DNA from: Pseudoalteromonas sp. P1-25
Lineage (GTDB): Bacteria > Pseudomonadota > Gammaproteobacteria > Enterobacterales > Alteromonadaceae
Reading direction: 5' to 3'
Assembly: GCF_001401805.1 (NCBI RefSeq)
Contig: NZ_LKDW01000002.1
Span: 282,136-346,135, forward strand
DNA length: 64,000 nt
Both the position numbers and the translations under genes were made by a program. Positions 46,109 through 54,854 of the stretch are shown here, piece after piece. A model generated the notes under the pieces. The model worked only from the letters and a program-made list of their open reading frames with translations. It did no database searches and had not been told where the DNA came from. Numbering within the stretch: the stretch's first letter is position 1; the number at the start of each line of letters is the position of its first letter.

Positions 46109-47032
46109 ATGCTTTATTACAGCGACATGCCATTGGACCGCGGGTCTAATTTTCGTAAAAACGCTGCGTGGTTAAACGCACAAATGTCGGCACAAAGTAA
46201 GTGGCTTTTGGTGAATAATAACCACACTTTGCTTTATAAAGACCCCGCTCATGTGTGCTACTTAACGTATCAGCAAATTGCCCATTTAGATTTATCAAAC
46301 GCTATTTATTTAGGCTCAAATACCGAGCAACAAGGTGTGTTTGCATTAGATGTTTCAGCTATACACGACGACGAACTCAATCACGTTATAGGCGACGCAC
46401 AGTTTATTGATATACGTCAATATGGCCCTCTGCTTGATATACAAGATGGCTCTATAGCCGCTTTAGCCCGCGGTTTATGCTATTGGCATGCAACGCATAG
46501 TTTTTGTGGACGTTGTGGCAGTAAAAATACATTAGTAGAGGCAGGGCACTCACGCCTATGTGAAAACGAGCACTGTAAGCACCCTACATTTCCACGAACC
46601 GATCCGGCCGTAATAATGGTGGTTACTAAAGTATTTGAAGATGGCGTAGAGCGCTGTTTATTGGGTCGCCAAGCAATATGGCAACAAGGCATGTATTCGT
46701 CATTGGCGGGTTTTGTAGACCCAGGTGAAACACTAGAGCAAGCTGTAGCGCGTGAAGTAAAAGAAGAGGCGGGCGTTGATGTTGAAAATGTACGTTACAT
46801 TGCTTCTCAGCCATGGCCTTTTCCTTCATCTATTATGCTAGGTTTTATTGCAGAGGCTAAAACTGAGCAAATAAACGTAGATAAAGACGAATTAGACGAT
46901 GCTAAATGGTTTACTCGCGAAGAAGTGAGGGCGTTTGGCAATATGGGCGATGAAGGCGATCATTATAAACTCCCGCGGGTCGATTCAATTTCGCGCTTTT
47001 TAATTGAACAATGGCTTACAAATAAGGTTTAA
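46109..47032 (+). CDS. nudC: NADH pyrophosphatase NudC
   Basis: Hydrolyses NAD(H) to NMN(H) and AMP and removes the NAD cap from RNA. It is 307 residues. The zinc ribbon CGRCGSKNTLVEAGHSRLCE with the second cysteine pair and the box FPRTDPAVIMVV precede the Nudix box GFVDPGETLEQAVAREVKEEAG; SQPWPFPSSIMLGF is the NudC specificity motif. I chose ATG 46109, preceded by GAGGA; the longer frame starting at 46070 has no ribosome-binding site. metC follows after 9 bases, so they are co-transcribed. Confidence 0.93.
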   Translation: MLYYSDMPLDRGSNFRKNAAWLNAQMSAQSKWLLVNNNHTLLYKDPAHVCYLTYQQIAHLDLSNAIYLGSNTEQQGVFALDVSAIHDDELNHVIGDAQFIDIRQYGPLLDIQDGSIAALARGLCYWHATHSFCGRCGSKNTLVEAGHSRLCENEHCKHPTFPRTDPAVIMVVTKVFEDGVERCLLGRQAIWQQGMYSSLAGFVDPGETLEQAVAREVKEEAGVDVENVRYIASQPWPFPSSIMLGFIAEAKTEQINVDKDELDDAKWFTREEVRAFGNMGDEGDHYKLPRVDSISRFLIEQWLTNKV

Positions 47033-47041
47033 GGATTAATA

Positions 47042-48220
47042 ATGTCGAGCAAAAATAAAAACACGCAGTTAGTGTCATCAGGGCGTAAAAAAGCCTATAC
47101 CCATGGTGTAGTAAATCCTGTGGTGCAACGTGCCTCTACGATTGTATTTGATAGCGTGGCCGATTTAAAAAACGCGGCTAAAACCCGCGGCGATAAAACT
47201 TTATTTTATGGTCGGCGTGGCACAAGTACGCATTTTGCCCTGCAAGAAGCGATTACTGAGCTTGAGGGCGGCGAAGGCTGCGCGCTTTACCCATGCGGTG
47301 CAGCGGCAATAAGCCAAGCGTTATTGTCGTTTGTAAAAGCGGGCGAGCACATATTAATGGTTGATAACGTGTATGAACCAACGCGTGATTTTTGCGATAA
47401 AATTTTAGCAGGCCTTGGAATAACAACCACGTATTACCCCCCGACAATAGGCGCGGGTATTAAAGAGTATATTCAGCCAAACACAAAGGTGCTATTTTTA
47501 GAATCGCCAGGTTCTATTACCATGGAAATACAAGATGTGCCTGCTATGGTAAAGGTAGCCAATGAGCATAATATTATGACCATGCTAGATAACACCTACG
47601 GCAATGGCTTGCATTACCGCCCACTTGAGCACGGCGTGGATATTAGTATTCAAGCAGCAACTAAGTACATTGTTGGCCATTCTGATGTAATGATGGGGGT
47701 CGCAGTGGCAAATAAAAAGTACTGGCCAACCCTGCGTGAACAGTCGTATTTATTAGGGCAGTGTACTAGTGCCGATGATGCTTATTTAGCGCTTAGAGGT
47801 TTACGTACAATGGCGGTGCGTTTAAACCAACACGAAAAGGCGGCTATAGAGGTGGCAAAATGGCTTGAGCAACATGAGTTAGTTGATCATATTCGCCACC
47901 CTGCATTTGAAACCTGCCCTGGGCATGAATTTTTTAAGCGCGACTTTGATGGCAGCAATGGGTTGTTCTCATTTATAATGAAAACCGGTAACCAAAAAGC
48001 CATTGATGCATTTTTAGATAGCCTTGAGCATATTAAAATGGGCTTTTCGTGGGGCGGTTTTGAAAGCCTAGTGACGGCTAATTTAACCATGAAAGGGCTT
48101 CGCTCTAAAACCGGTTGGGATTTAGGCCCGGTGATCCGCTTACATATTGGCCTTGAAGACGTTGATGATTTAATTAACGACTTAAGCCAAGCGCTTAAAG
48201 TATATCAGCAGCATTTATAA
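47042..48220 (+). CDS. metC: Cystathionine beta-lyase
   Basis: A PLP enzyme that splits cystathionine into homocysteine, pyruvate and ammonia in methionine synthesis. It is 392 residues. The PLP-lysine is in QAATKYIVGHSDVMMG, the cofactor contacts include YPCGAAAISQALL and MLDNTYGNGL, and the start GRKKAYTHGVVNPVVQRAST is typical of proteobacterial MetC. The distinction from cystathionine gamma-synthase rests on these blocks. It is co-transcribed with nudC. Confidence 0.93.
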   Translation: MSSKNKNTQLVSSGRKKAYTHGVVNPVVQRASTIVFDSVADLKNAAKTRGDKTLFYGRRGTSTHFALQEAITELEGGEGCALYPCGAAAISQALLSFVKAGEHILMVDNVYEPTRDFCDKILAGLGITTTYYPPTIGAGIKEYIQPNTKVLFLESPGSITMEIQDVPAMVKVANEHNIMTMLDNTYGNGLHYRPLEHGVDISIQAATKYIVGHSDVMMGVAVANKKYWPTLREQSYLLGQCTSADDAYLALRGLRTMAVRLNQHEKAAIEVAKWLEQHELVDHIRHPAFETCPGHEFFKRDFDGSNGLFSFIMKTGNQKAIDAFLDSLEHIKMGFSWGGFESLVTANLTMKGLRSKTGWDLGPVIRLHIGLEDVDDLINDLSQALKVYQQHL

Positions 48221-48273
48221 AATTTGGCCAAAATAAACGGAGTTTGGCCTGTTACATTTAAATGGTTTGTTAC

Positions 48274-48301
48274 AAAGCTCACTTAAGGTGAGCTTTTTTT
48301 T
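48274..48301 (+). terminator. Intrinsic terminator of metC
   Basis: AAAGCTCAC / GTGAGCTTT stem with loop TTAAG followed by T8. Confidence 0.85.
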
Positions 48302-48384
48302 GCTGGTAATTCAAGGTGTTTACACTTACTGTGGTTATATTACGCTTAATTTTAAAGCATGAGCAACGTCATTAAGGAAAGCCA

Positions 48385-49212
48385 ATGGCAACATCATCAT
48401 TACTAAACATAGGGCGATTAACCCAAATAGCGGGCTTTGAGCTAGTACGTATGTTTTTAACTAAACGCGGCTTAATTGCTATGGCCGCTTTTGCGCTAGT
48501 TTGGTTATTAATATTGCGCTACCCAATAGGGCAAGCAGTTAGCATTATTAGTGCACCTGATTTTGAACAAATGGTGCGCGATATTTCAGGCAGCATTGGC
48601 CTAAGTAAGTTACTTGATTGGCCTGAAGCCGAATTTGCTATGTACTGGCTGGTTGCTTTGTATAGCTTTCCGCTGTTTGCTATTTTTATATCAAGCGATC
48701 AAACCGTTGGCGATAGAGAGCGTGGCACGCTAAGGTTTATATCGCTGCGCGCTACGCGCTTTGAAATTTTATTTGGCCGTTTTTTAGGGCAACTTGGTGT
48801 ATTGGCGTGTTTATTAGCTATAACCCTTGTTGCCACACTAGGTGTGCTTGGTTATAGAGATCCCAGCTTGTTAATGGGCGGCTTTATTCGCGCACTTTCT
48901 ATTTTTATGGTCATGGTAATAGTGCTTAGCCCATTTATCGCACTAATGTGTTTAATAAATACCTTTGCTCGCTCATCACGTTTAGCCATTGTATTGGCTA
49001 TTTTATATTTTGCTGGAGGCGGCATTGTTGTAGGAATATTGGCATGGCAGGTACCGGCTTTAAATGCGCTCGATTATATATTCCCAGGTGTTAACTCTGA
49101 GTTATTAGCAGGACAAAACTTACCTTTATTAAGCGCATTAGGTGTACCACTTATACAAAGTGCTGTATTTATCGCTATTGCACATAAATTATTTACAAGG
49201 AGTTCGCTATGA
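48385..49212 (+). CDS. ABC transporter permease (NosY/ABC-2-like)
   Basis: An inner-membrane protein of 275 residues with six predicted helices, such as GLIAMAAFALVWLLILRYPIG, MYWLVALYSFPLFAIFISSD and VLIAIAHKLFTRS-type ends. The loop SDQTVGDRERGTLRFISLRATR is the conserved coupling-helix pattern of ABC-2 and NosY-type permeases. It overlaps the ATPase start by 4 bases (ATGA). Together with the ATPase and the PH-domain protein it forms a three-gene operon. The exported substrate is unknown. Confidence 0.88.
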   Translation: MATSSLLNIGRLTQIAGFELVRMFLTKRGLIAMAAFALVWLLILRYPIGQAVSIISAPDFEQMVRDISGSIGLSKLLDWPEAEFAMYWLVALYSFPLFAIFISSDQTVGDRERGTLRFISLRATRFEILFGRFLGQLGVLACLLAITLVATLGVLGYRDPSLLMGGFIRALSIFMVMVIVLSPFIALMCLINTFARSSRLAIVLAILYFAGGGIVVGILAWQVPALNALDYIFPGVNSELLAGQNLPLLSALGVPLIQSAVFIAIAHKLFTRSSL

Positions 49213-50117
49213 GCGTATTAATAAAAGCCAGCGGCTTGAGTAAATCGTATGGCGCAAAGCAAGCACTTAATAATGTGAACTTTGAAATTAGTAAAGGTGC
49301 GCCAGTTGCGCTAGTGGGCCCCAATGGTGCCGGTAAAACCACATTATTTAGTTTATTGTGCGGCTATATTAACCCAAGCCATGGTGAGCTGAGTATTTTA
49401 GGACATAAGCCTGGAAGCGCTGCATTGTTTAACCAAGTGAGTGCTTTGCCACAAGATGCGCAGTTAGATCCACGTTTTAATATAGATAAGCAACTGGCGT
49501 TTTATGGCAAGTTGCAAGGTATGGGTGCTAAACAAAGCCACAATGAAGCGCTGCGCGTACTCGATTTAGTTGGCTTAAAAGAAGTCGCTAAACAGCGTGC
49601 GGGCGATTTATCTCATGGTATGCGAAAACGGGTAACGATAGCGCAAGCGCTGATTGGCTCGCCGAAAATAGTGATGCTTGATGAGGCCACAGCAGGGCTT
49701 GATCCTATTCATGCCAGAGAGGTGCGCGAGCTGGTATCGAGCTTAAGTAGCGAGGCCACCTTTATTTTAAGCTCGCACGATTTAACCGAACTTGAGCGAT
49801 TATGCTCCCAAGTGCTCCACCTAGATAAGGGCATTTTGAGCGAGCACCAAACAAAAGACAACAATATGCATACTCACTTTTATACCTTAATGCTCAGCGA
49901 GGCGTATCAAAATGTGGAGCAGCAACTGCAGGCGTTAGCAGGTGTAAGCCGTGTGTATATGAGCCAACATAAAGAATACGTGATTGAGTACCAACCAATC
50001 GGTGAGCCACTTGATATTGCTTTATTAAACTTTTGCCATCAGCAAAATTGGCAATATAGGCAGTTGGTAAATGGCCACACATTAGAAAATCAAATATTTA
50101 CACAGGAGAAAGTATAA
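49209..50117 (+). CDS. ABC transporter ATP-binding protein
   Basis: The ATPase of the exporter, 302 residues. It has Walker A GPNGAGKTTLFSLL, signature LSHGMRKRVTIAQAL, Walker B IVMLDEATAGLDP and the switch histidine in LSSHDLTELERLC. After residue about 215 there is an additional C-terminal domain of about 85 residues, common in export ATPases of the NosF type. Its last base is the first of the PH-domain gene. The substrate is not evident. Confidence 0.92.
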   Translation: MSVLIKASGLSKSYGAKQALNNVNFEISKGAPVALVGPNGAGKTTLFSLLCGYINPSHGELSILGHKPGSAALFNQVSALPQDAQLDPRFNIDKQLAFYGKLQGMGAKQSHNEALRVLDLVGLKEVAKQRAGDLSHGMRKRVTIAQALIGSPKIVMLDEATAGLDPIHAREVRELVSSLSSEATFILSSHDLTELERLCSQVLHLDKGILSEHQTKDNNMHTHFYTLMLSEAYQNVEQQLQALAGVSRVYMSQHKEYVIEYQPIGEPLDIALLNFCHQQNWQYRQLVNGHTLENQIFTQEKV

Positions 50118-50491
50118 TGGGACTACTCAGTGGTTTAATGGGTAACGCAAGCGAAGTAGATGATTCTGATTTAGAAAAAGTGCTTGCCAATACGCTAATA
50201 GATGGCGAGCAAGTAGAAAAAGCCTATAAGGTGATTCGCGATATGTTTATTTTTACTAATAAGCGTTTAATTTTAATTGATAAGCAAGGTATGACCGGCT
50301 CTAAAATGGAAATGGTGAGTATTGCTTACTCTAAAATTACTAAGTTTAGTAAAGAAAGTGCAGGGCACTTTGACTTAGACGCCGAGCTTAAAATTTGGAT
50401 AGGGTCAGATCCAACGCCTATTAGTAAAGAATTTAAATCGGGCGATAATATTAATGAGGTTTATCGTGTAATTAGCCAGCATGCACTTTAA
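50117..50491 (+). CDS. Bacterial PH-domain protein
   Basis: A soluble protein of 124 residues resembling the bacterial PH family (PF08000-like). Typical features are LANTLIDGEQVEKAYKVIRDMFIFTNKRLILIDKQGMTG, followed by SIAYSKITKFSKESAG and DLDAELKIWIG. Such proteins often occur beside membrane transport genes. Its start shares one base with the stop of the ABC ATPase, which argues for a role in the same exporter, perhaps stress-related; that is inference. A hairpin with 9-base arms follows at 50508-50539. Confidence 0.82.
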   Translation: MGLLSGLMGNASEVDDSDLEKVLANTLIDGEQVEKAYKVIRDMFIFTNKRLILIDKQGMTGSKMEMVSIAYSKITKFSKESAGHFDLDAELKIWIGSDPTPISKEFKSGDNINEVYRVISQHAL

Positions 50492-50507
50492 ATAATGCAC
50501 ATGTTTT

Positions 50508-50539
50508 AAGTAGTTGTTGACTATATGTTGCAACTACTT
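50508..50539 (+). terminator. Hairpin after the PH-domain gene
   Basis: AAGTAGTTG / CAACTACTT perfect arms with a 14-base loop; the following TTTAAATTT is only weakly U-rich, so it is a possible terminator. Confidence 0.5.
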
Positions 50540-50636
50540 TAAATTTACAGTTTCTTACACCTCCTTACAATTAACTTAATAAATACAACTGCTTAATTAA
50601 GTTTTCATTCAGTTTCTCAGCGTTAGCATGTCCCCA

Positions 50637-50656
50637 CTTTAGTCAATGAGCTAAAG
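50637..50656 (+). promoter_or_regulatory. 5' leader hairpin of the first barrel gene
   Basis: CTTTAG / CTAAAG with an 8-base loop, in a segment that is conserved in front of the second barrel gene (51903-51922). Confidence 0.4.
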
Positions 50657-50689
50657 CATAAAAAGCAATGCACAAAGGGAAGTCTTACA

Positions 50690-51484
50690 ATGAAAAAATT
50701 AGCAGTTATTATTTCAAGCATTTTATTATCTAGCACTGCGGCTGCTGCAGACAGCTACAATTCAATCAGTAATTTAAGCTACAAAGATAGCGATAACAAC
50801 GACACTGTTGCTGTAGACTCTATTTATTACCTATCTCCTAAAAAAACATTAGGTCCGTACGATCAGTTTGAATACATCAATAAGCAAACTAACGTATACG
50901 GCAGCTACGCTGATGACGACTTTGGCGATTTAACGAATGTTGGTGGTGAGTACTTCATTAATGAATTTTTAGTAGGTGCTTCTTACGAAAACCTTGACCC
51001 AGATTCGGGCTCTAACGGTGAGCTTTACAAGCTAACTGGTGGCTACTTCTTTAACCCTGATTTATTAGCAAAAGTAACGCTTGTTGAAAACAAAGACGGC
51101 GATGACTTTGCTTTGTTTGATTTAGCATACAATCACATGCTAAACAGCACAGACTACGTAGGTGTAACACTTACCGCAGATGACGATTTTGATTACCGCG
51201 CCGTTGCAGCTAAATACTTTATAGACTTACAACAAGGTAATTTTTTAACGTTTGAAGGTAAATACGAGAGCATTGAAGATGCAGAAAACCAGTGGGTAGC
51301 AGAAACTAACTACTACTTCTCAAAAGCAACCTCGGTATTTGCTAACTACAACAAGCAAGATACATACAGCTTTGGTGCTCAGCACTTCATCAATAAAAAC
51401 ATTGGTCTTAAAGTAGGTTACGAGAACAATGCAGATGACTCTGATAACGATGCATACTTTGCAAACATGCGTTTTCAGTTTTAA
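50690..51484 (+). CDS. Outer-membrane beta-barrel (porin-like), paralogue 1
   Basis: A 264-residue secreted protein with signal peptide MKKLAVIISSILLSSTAAAA and a body of alternating beta strands ending in the aromatic FANMRFQF, with terminal phenylalanine, as outer-membrane barrels require for assembly. The regular acidic and aromatic turns suggest about 12 strands. I do not recognise a named family. It is very similar to the gene at 51954, clearly a tandem duplicate, and each copy has its own terminator with the same arms. A porin role is inferred. Confidence 0.7.
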   Translation: MKKLAVIISSILLSSTAAAADSYNSISNLSYKDSDNNDTVAVDSIYYLSPKKTLGPYDQFEYINKQTNVYGSYADDDFGDLTNVGGEYFINEFLVGASYENLDPDSGSNGELYKLTGGYFFNPDLLAKVTLVENKDGDDFALFDLAYNHMLNSTDYVGVTLTADDDFDYRAVAAKYFIDLQQGNFLTFEGKYESIEDAENQWVAETNYYFSKATSVFANYNKQDTYSFGAQHFINKNIGLKVGYENNADDSDNDAYFANMRFQF

Positions 51485-51510
51485 TTAAGCCCTTACTTAA
51501 TTAAAAGCAA

Positions 51511-51536
51511 AAAGCCCGCTACTGTAGCGGGCTTTG
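51511..51536 (+). terminator. Intrinsic terminator of barrel gene 1
   Basis: AAAGCCCGCT / AGCGGGCTTT stem with loop ACTGT; nearly identical to the terminator of the second copy. Confidence 0.8.
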
Positions 51537-51579
51537 TTGTTTTTAACTTAAATAAACCGTGATAAAAGTATTACGAAGT

Positions 51580-51609
51580 GCAATTACGGCTTTTGCTCTG
51601 CTCATCTAA
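51580..51609 (-). pseudogene. Fossil of the M2 peptidase 3' end
   Basis: These bases match, with only two mismatches in 30, the last sense codons of the M2 peptidase gene at 52849-52878 (read on the minus strand LDEQSKSRNC against LDEQNKGRNC). It lies behind the first barrel gene exactly as the intact gene end lies behind the second, so it is a leftover of a duplication. The rest of the 469-base spacer (51485-51953) is AT-rich and holds the promoter and leader of barrel gene 2. Confidence 0.7.
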
Positions 51610-51902
51610 GTTAATTTTTAAAATTAAAAATAATTTTTTGAAAAATGAAAAAAATATAACTGAAGGAAGCTACATTGGTGAGGTTTATCGAATAGTTAAG
51701 TTGGATTCAGTTTAGCGATAGTTTGTACCTTAATTGTTACTTTTTAGGTTTAAATGATGACACATAACTCTTTGATAGATTTAAGGTGCATTTTATATTT
51801 ACATTTATTCGAAACTGTTAACAATGTGAGTGGCCAGTATAGAGTTTAATTTGTTCACTCATTCATTTTTTGTTCATTTTATACTGTTAGGATGCGCCCC
51901 GA

Positions 51903-51922
51903 CTTTGGCTAGAGAGCCTAAG
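51903..51922 (+). promoter_or_regulatory. 5' leader hairpin of the second barrel gene
   Basis: CTTTGG / CCTAAG with an 8-base loop; relative to the first copy one A-T pair is a G-C pair, a compensatory change. TATACT at 51880-51885 is a likely -10. Confidence 0.4.
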
Positions 51923-51953
51923 CATAGACAAAAAGATTTATAGGGAATTAAAA

Positions 51954-52757
51954 ATGAAAAAATTAGCCGTTATCATTTCGAGCATTTTATTATCAAGCGC
52001 TGCAACCACTGCAATGGCTGCGGATACTTACCAATCAATCAGCCATGTAGGATACGTGGATGTAGATGGTGATGACACTGTAAGTGTTGACTCAATTTAT
52101 TATTTCTCTCCAAAAGCGACATTAGGTCCTTACGATCAATTTGAGTACATCAATAAGCAAACAAATGTTTATGGTTCATACAGCGATAATGATTTTGTAG
52201 ATGTTACTAACATTGGCGGTGAGTATTTTGTACAGGATTTCGTATTAGGTGCACAGTACAATAATTTCGATACGGATTTTGGCTCAAGCACGGATGTAAT
52301 TGAACTTTCTGCTGGTTACTTTTTTAACCCAAACCTTGTATTAAAAGCAACGTTTGTAGATGTAGAAGATGCTGACAATCAGTTTGTGTTTGACCTAGCA
52401 TATAACCACGAACTAAACAGCACTGATTATATCGGCTTTACAGTAACAGCAGATGATGAGTTTGACTACCGTACAGTAGCAGCTAAGTACTTTGTTGATT
52501 TACAGCAAGGTAACTACTTAACTGTTGAAGGTAAGTTTGAAGATGTTGATGGCGGTTCAAGTAACTGGGAATTAGCATCTAACTACTATTTTAGTAAAGC
52601 AACATCAGTATTTGTGACAGTTAATAAGAACGATGATTACACTTTTGGTGCTCAACACTTCTTCAATAATAATGTTGGTTTAGAAGCAGGTTACGGCAAT
52701 AACTGGGATGATTCTGATTACGATGCTTACTTCGCAAATCTAAGCTTACAGTTCTAA
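51954..52757 (+). CDS. Outer-membrane beta-barrel (porin-like), paralogue 2
   Basis: A 267-residue protein, the tandem copy of the one at 50690. The signal peptide is MKKLAVIISSILLSSAATTAMAA and the body shares long blocks with the first copy (LGPYDQFEYINKQTNVYGSY; FDYRTVAAKYFVDLQQGNYLT). It ends FANLSLQF, with terminal Phe. The family is not named by me. The long leader before ATG (about 70 bases after the -10) keeps the conserved hairpin, so both may share post-transcriptional control. Confidence 0.7.
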   Translation: MKKLAVIISSILLSSAATTAMAADTYQSISHVGYVDVDGDDTVSVDSIYYFSPKATLGPYDQFEYINKQTNVYGSYSDNDFVDVTNIGGEYFVQDFVLGAQYNNFDTDFGSSTDVIELSAGYFFNPNLVLKATFVDVEDADNQFVFDLAYNHELNSTDYIGFTVTADDEFDYRTVAAKYFVDLQQGNYLTVEGKFEDVDGGSSNWELASNYYFSKATSVFVTVNKNDDYTFGAQHFFNNNVGLEAGYGNNWDDSDYDAYFANLSLQF

Positions 52758-52784
52758 TTTAACTAAAAATTAGAATATGAATAA

Positions 52785-52810
52785 AAAGCCCGCTCATTTG
52801 AGCGGGCTTT
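52785..52810. terminator. Terminator of barrel gene 2
   Basis: AAAGCCCGCT / AGCGGGCTTT stem, same arms as behind the first copy; may also end the convergent M2 peptidase transcript. Confidence 0.8.
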
Positions 52811-52839
52811 GTTGTTTTTAATGTTTGAGCTTAATTATA

Positions 52840-54687
52840 TTACCAGCCGCAATTACGGCCTTTGTTCTGCTCATCTAAATAGCGTTGCAGCGGTGCAAAG
52901 TAATCAAGCATGGCGGTTGCATCCATTTGCGGCTTGCCAGTGATGGTTTCAAGGGCTTCTTGCCATGGACGAGAAGAGCCCATTTCTAGCATTGCGTTTA
53001 GTTTTTCGCCTGCTTCTTTTGAGTTGTAAATAGAGCAGCGGTGAATGGCTTTATCGTTACCGGCTATTTCACATAAACTACGATGAAATTCAAACTGTAA
53101 AATATGCGCTAAAAAGTAACGTGTATAAGGAGTGTTGCCTGGTACGTGGTATTTAGCACCAGGGTCAAAGTCGTCTTCGCTGCGTGCGATAGGCGCTTTC
53201 ACACCTTGGTATTTTTCACGTAGCTCCCACCATGCTTTATTATAATCTTGTGGCTTTACTTGGCCCGAAAATACCTGCCAGCGCCATTGGTCAACCATTA
53301 AGCTAAAGGGCACAAAGGCGACTTTATCTAGCGCCATTTTCATTAGTAAGCCAATGTCTTTTGACTCATCAGGTACTTGCTCTAGTAAGCCAATTTCTTT
53401 TAAGTAGCCTGGTGTAACCGAAAGGGCAATGGTGTCGCCAATCGCTTCATGAAAACCATCGTTGGCACTTTCTTGATAAAATAAAGGCTGTTTATTATAA
53501 GCGCGCTGATAAAAATTGTGGCCTAGCTCATGATGAATAACAGAGAACTCTTCGCCTGTGCGTTGAATACACATTTTAATACGTAAATCGTCTTTACTGT
53601 CTATATTCCATGCAGAGGCATGACACTGCACGTCTCTGTCTTTTGGTTTTACAAATAATGAGCGCTCGTAAAAGGTCTCTGGCAGTGGCTCAAATCCCAT
53701 TGAGGTAAAAAAGGTTTCAGCCCCTTTTACCATCTTAAGCTCGTCGTAATTATTTTTAGCTAATAGCTCGGTAACATCGTAACCCGGATCGGCGTTTTCT
53801 GGTGCGACTACATCGTAAATGTTACCCCATGCTTGTGCCCACATGTTTCCTAATAAATGCGCAGGAATAGGCTCATCTTGTGGCACTTTATCGGTGCCGT
53901 ATTTATCGCCTAATTTAGCGCGTACATGGCAATGCAGTGAGTTATAAAGTGGCTTTACTTGCCCCCAAATGCGGTCAAGCTCGGTTGTAAAGTCATCGGC
54001 GGGCATATCGTACTTGCTGCGCCACATTGCGCCGGTATCAGCATAACCTAGCTCTTTAGCCCCTTCGTTTGTTAGGGTTACTTGTTGCTCGTAAAGTGGG
54101 CGCATTGGCTTTGAAATTTGACGCCACCCTTGCCATAAATCAAGTAGCTCGTTGTAATCACGGCTGGTGGCCATTTTTGCGGTCATATCACCAAGGCTTA
54201 AACAGCTGCCATCGTCTTTACAATATTTACCTTTACCGTATAAACCACCTAGCTCTGCCACAATAGTTGAAAGCTGAGCTGTTTTTTCAGCGTCCTGTGG
54301 AGCGGGTAAAGTAAGCGCAAGTTTAAGTTTATTAAGCTTGCGGCGTGCATCGTAATCCAGCGCTAAGTCGTCAAATTGGGCTGCCTGATTAGCTAAACGT
54401 ACGACCGACTCGGTCATTTTACGATTAACCTCGGCAGATAACGCCGAGGTGTCGTGTGTTATAAAATTTGCGTAAATCCACTCAGCGCGGCTCGACTCTA
54501 GGTAAAGCTCACTGAGTTCTTGCTCGGCTTTGGCAATAAACGCATTGGCATCTTGTTTTGTAAGAGGAGACTCTGATTGTGCTGAATCGGTAGTGTCTAT
54601 GGCTATTTCAGCTTCGCAGGCGCTCAGCGCTAATGTGCTTGCGACTATTAAGGCGCTCATACTTAATTTAAAGCGTGGTGTGTTCAT
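52840..54687 (-). CDS. M2 family peptidyl-dipeptidase lipoprotein
   Basis: A zinc dipeptidase related to angiotensin-converting enzyme, 615 residues. The metal motif is VIHHELGHNFYQRAY (HELGH), followed by ANDGFHEAIGDTIALS with the third ligand glutamate. The signal peptide has the lipobox LSAC (ALIVASTLALSAC), so the protein is a lipid-anchored periplasmic enzyme. It is convergent with barrel gene 2. Similar enzymes occur in many marine bacteria; the natural substrate is unknown. Its 3' end is duplicated as a fossil at 51580. Confidence 0.92.
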   Translation of the reverse strand: MNTPRFKLSMSALIVASTLALSACEAEIAIDTTDSAQSESPLTKQDANAFIAKAEQELSELYLESSRAEWIYANFITHDTSALSAEVNRKMTESVVRLANQAAQFDDLALDYDARRKLNKLKLALTLPAPQDAEKTAQLSTIVAELGGLYGKGKYCKDDGSCLSLGDMTAKMATSRDYNELLDLWQGWRQISKPMRPLYEQQVTLTNEGAKELGYADTGAMWRSKYDMPADDFTTELDRIWGQVKPLYNSLHCHVRAKLGDKYGTDKVPQDEPIPAHLLGNMWAQAWGNIYDVVAPENADPGYDVTELLAKNNYDELKMVKGAETFFTSMGFEPLPETFYERSLFVKPKDRDVQCHASAWNIDSKDDLRIKMCIQRTGEEFSVIHHELGHNFYQRAYNKQPLFYQESANDGFHEAIGDTIALSVTPGYLKEIGLLEQVPDESKDIGLLMKMALDKVAFVPFSLMVDQWRWQVFSGQVKPQDYNKAWWELREKYQGVKAPIARSEDDFDPGAKYHVPGNTPYTRYFLAHILQFEFHRSLCEIAGNDKAIHRCSIYNSKEAGEKLNAMLEMGSSRPWQEALETITGKPQMDATAMLDYFAPLQRYLDEQNKGRNCGW

Positions 54688-54854
54688 TGTATTCCTTTGG
54701 TTTATTGTTATTAAGAGAGTGATAATAGCAGCGATGTTTAAAACAATGAAATTAATACGTTAAGGCGTGTGGCACATCGCGCAATGATTGTATTTAAACT
54801 AAGATGGGTCATAATTAAGTTACTATTTTCATTCAATGTAAAAGGAATGTGCTC

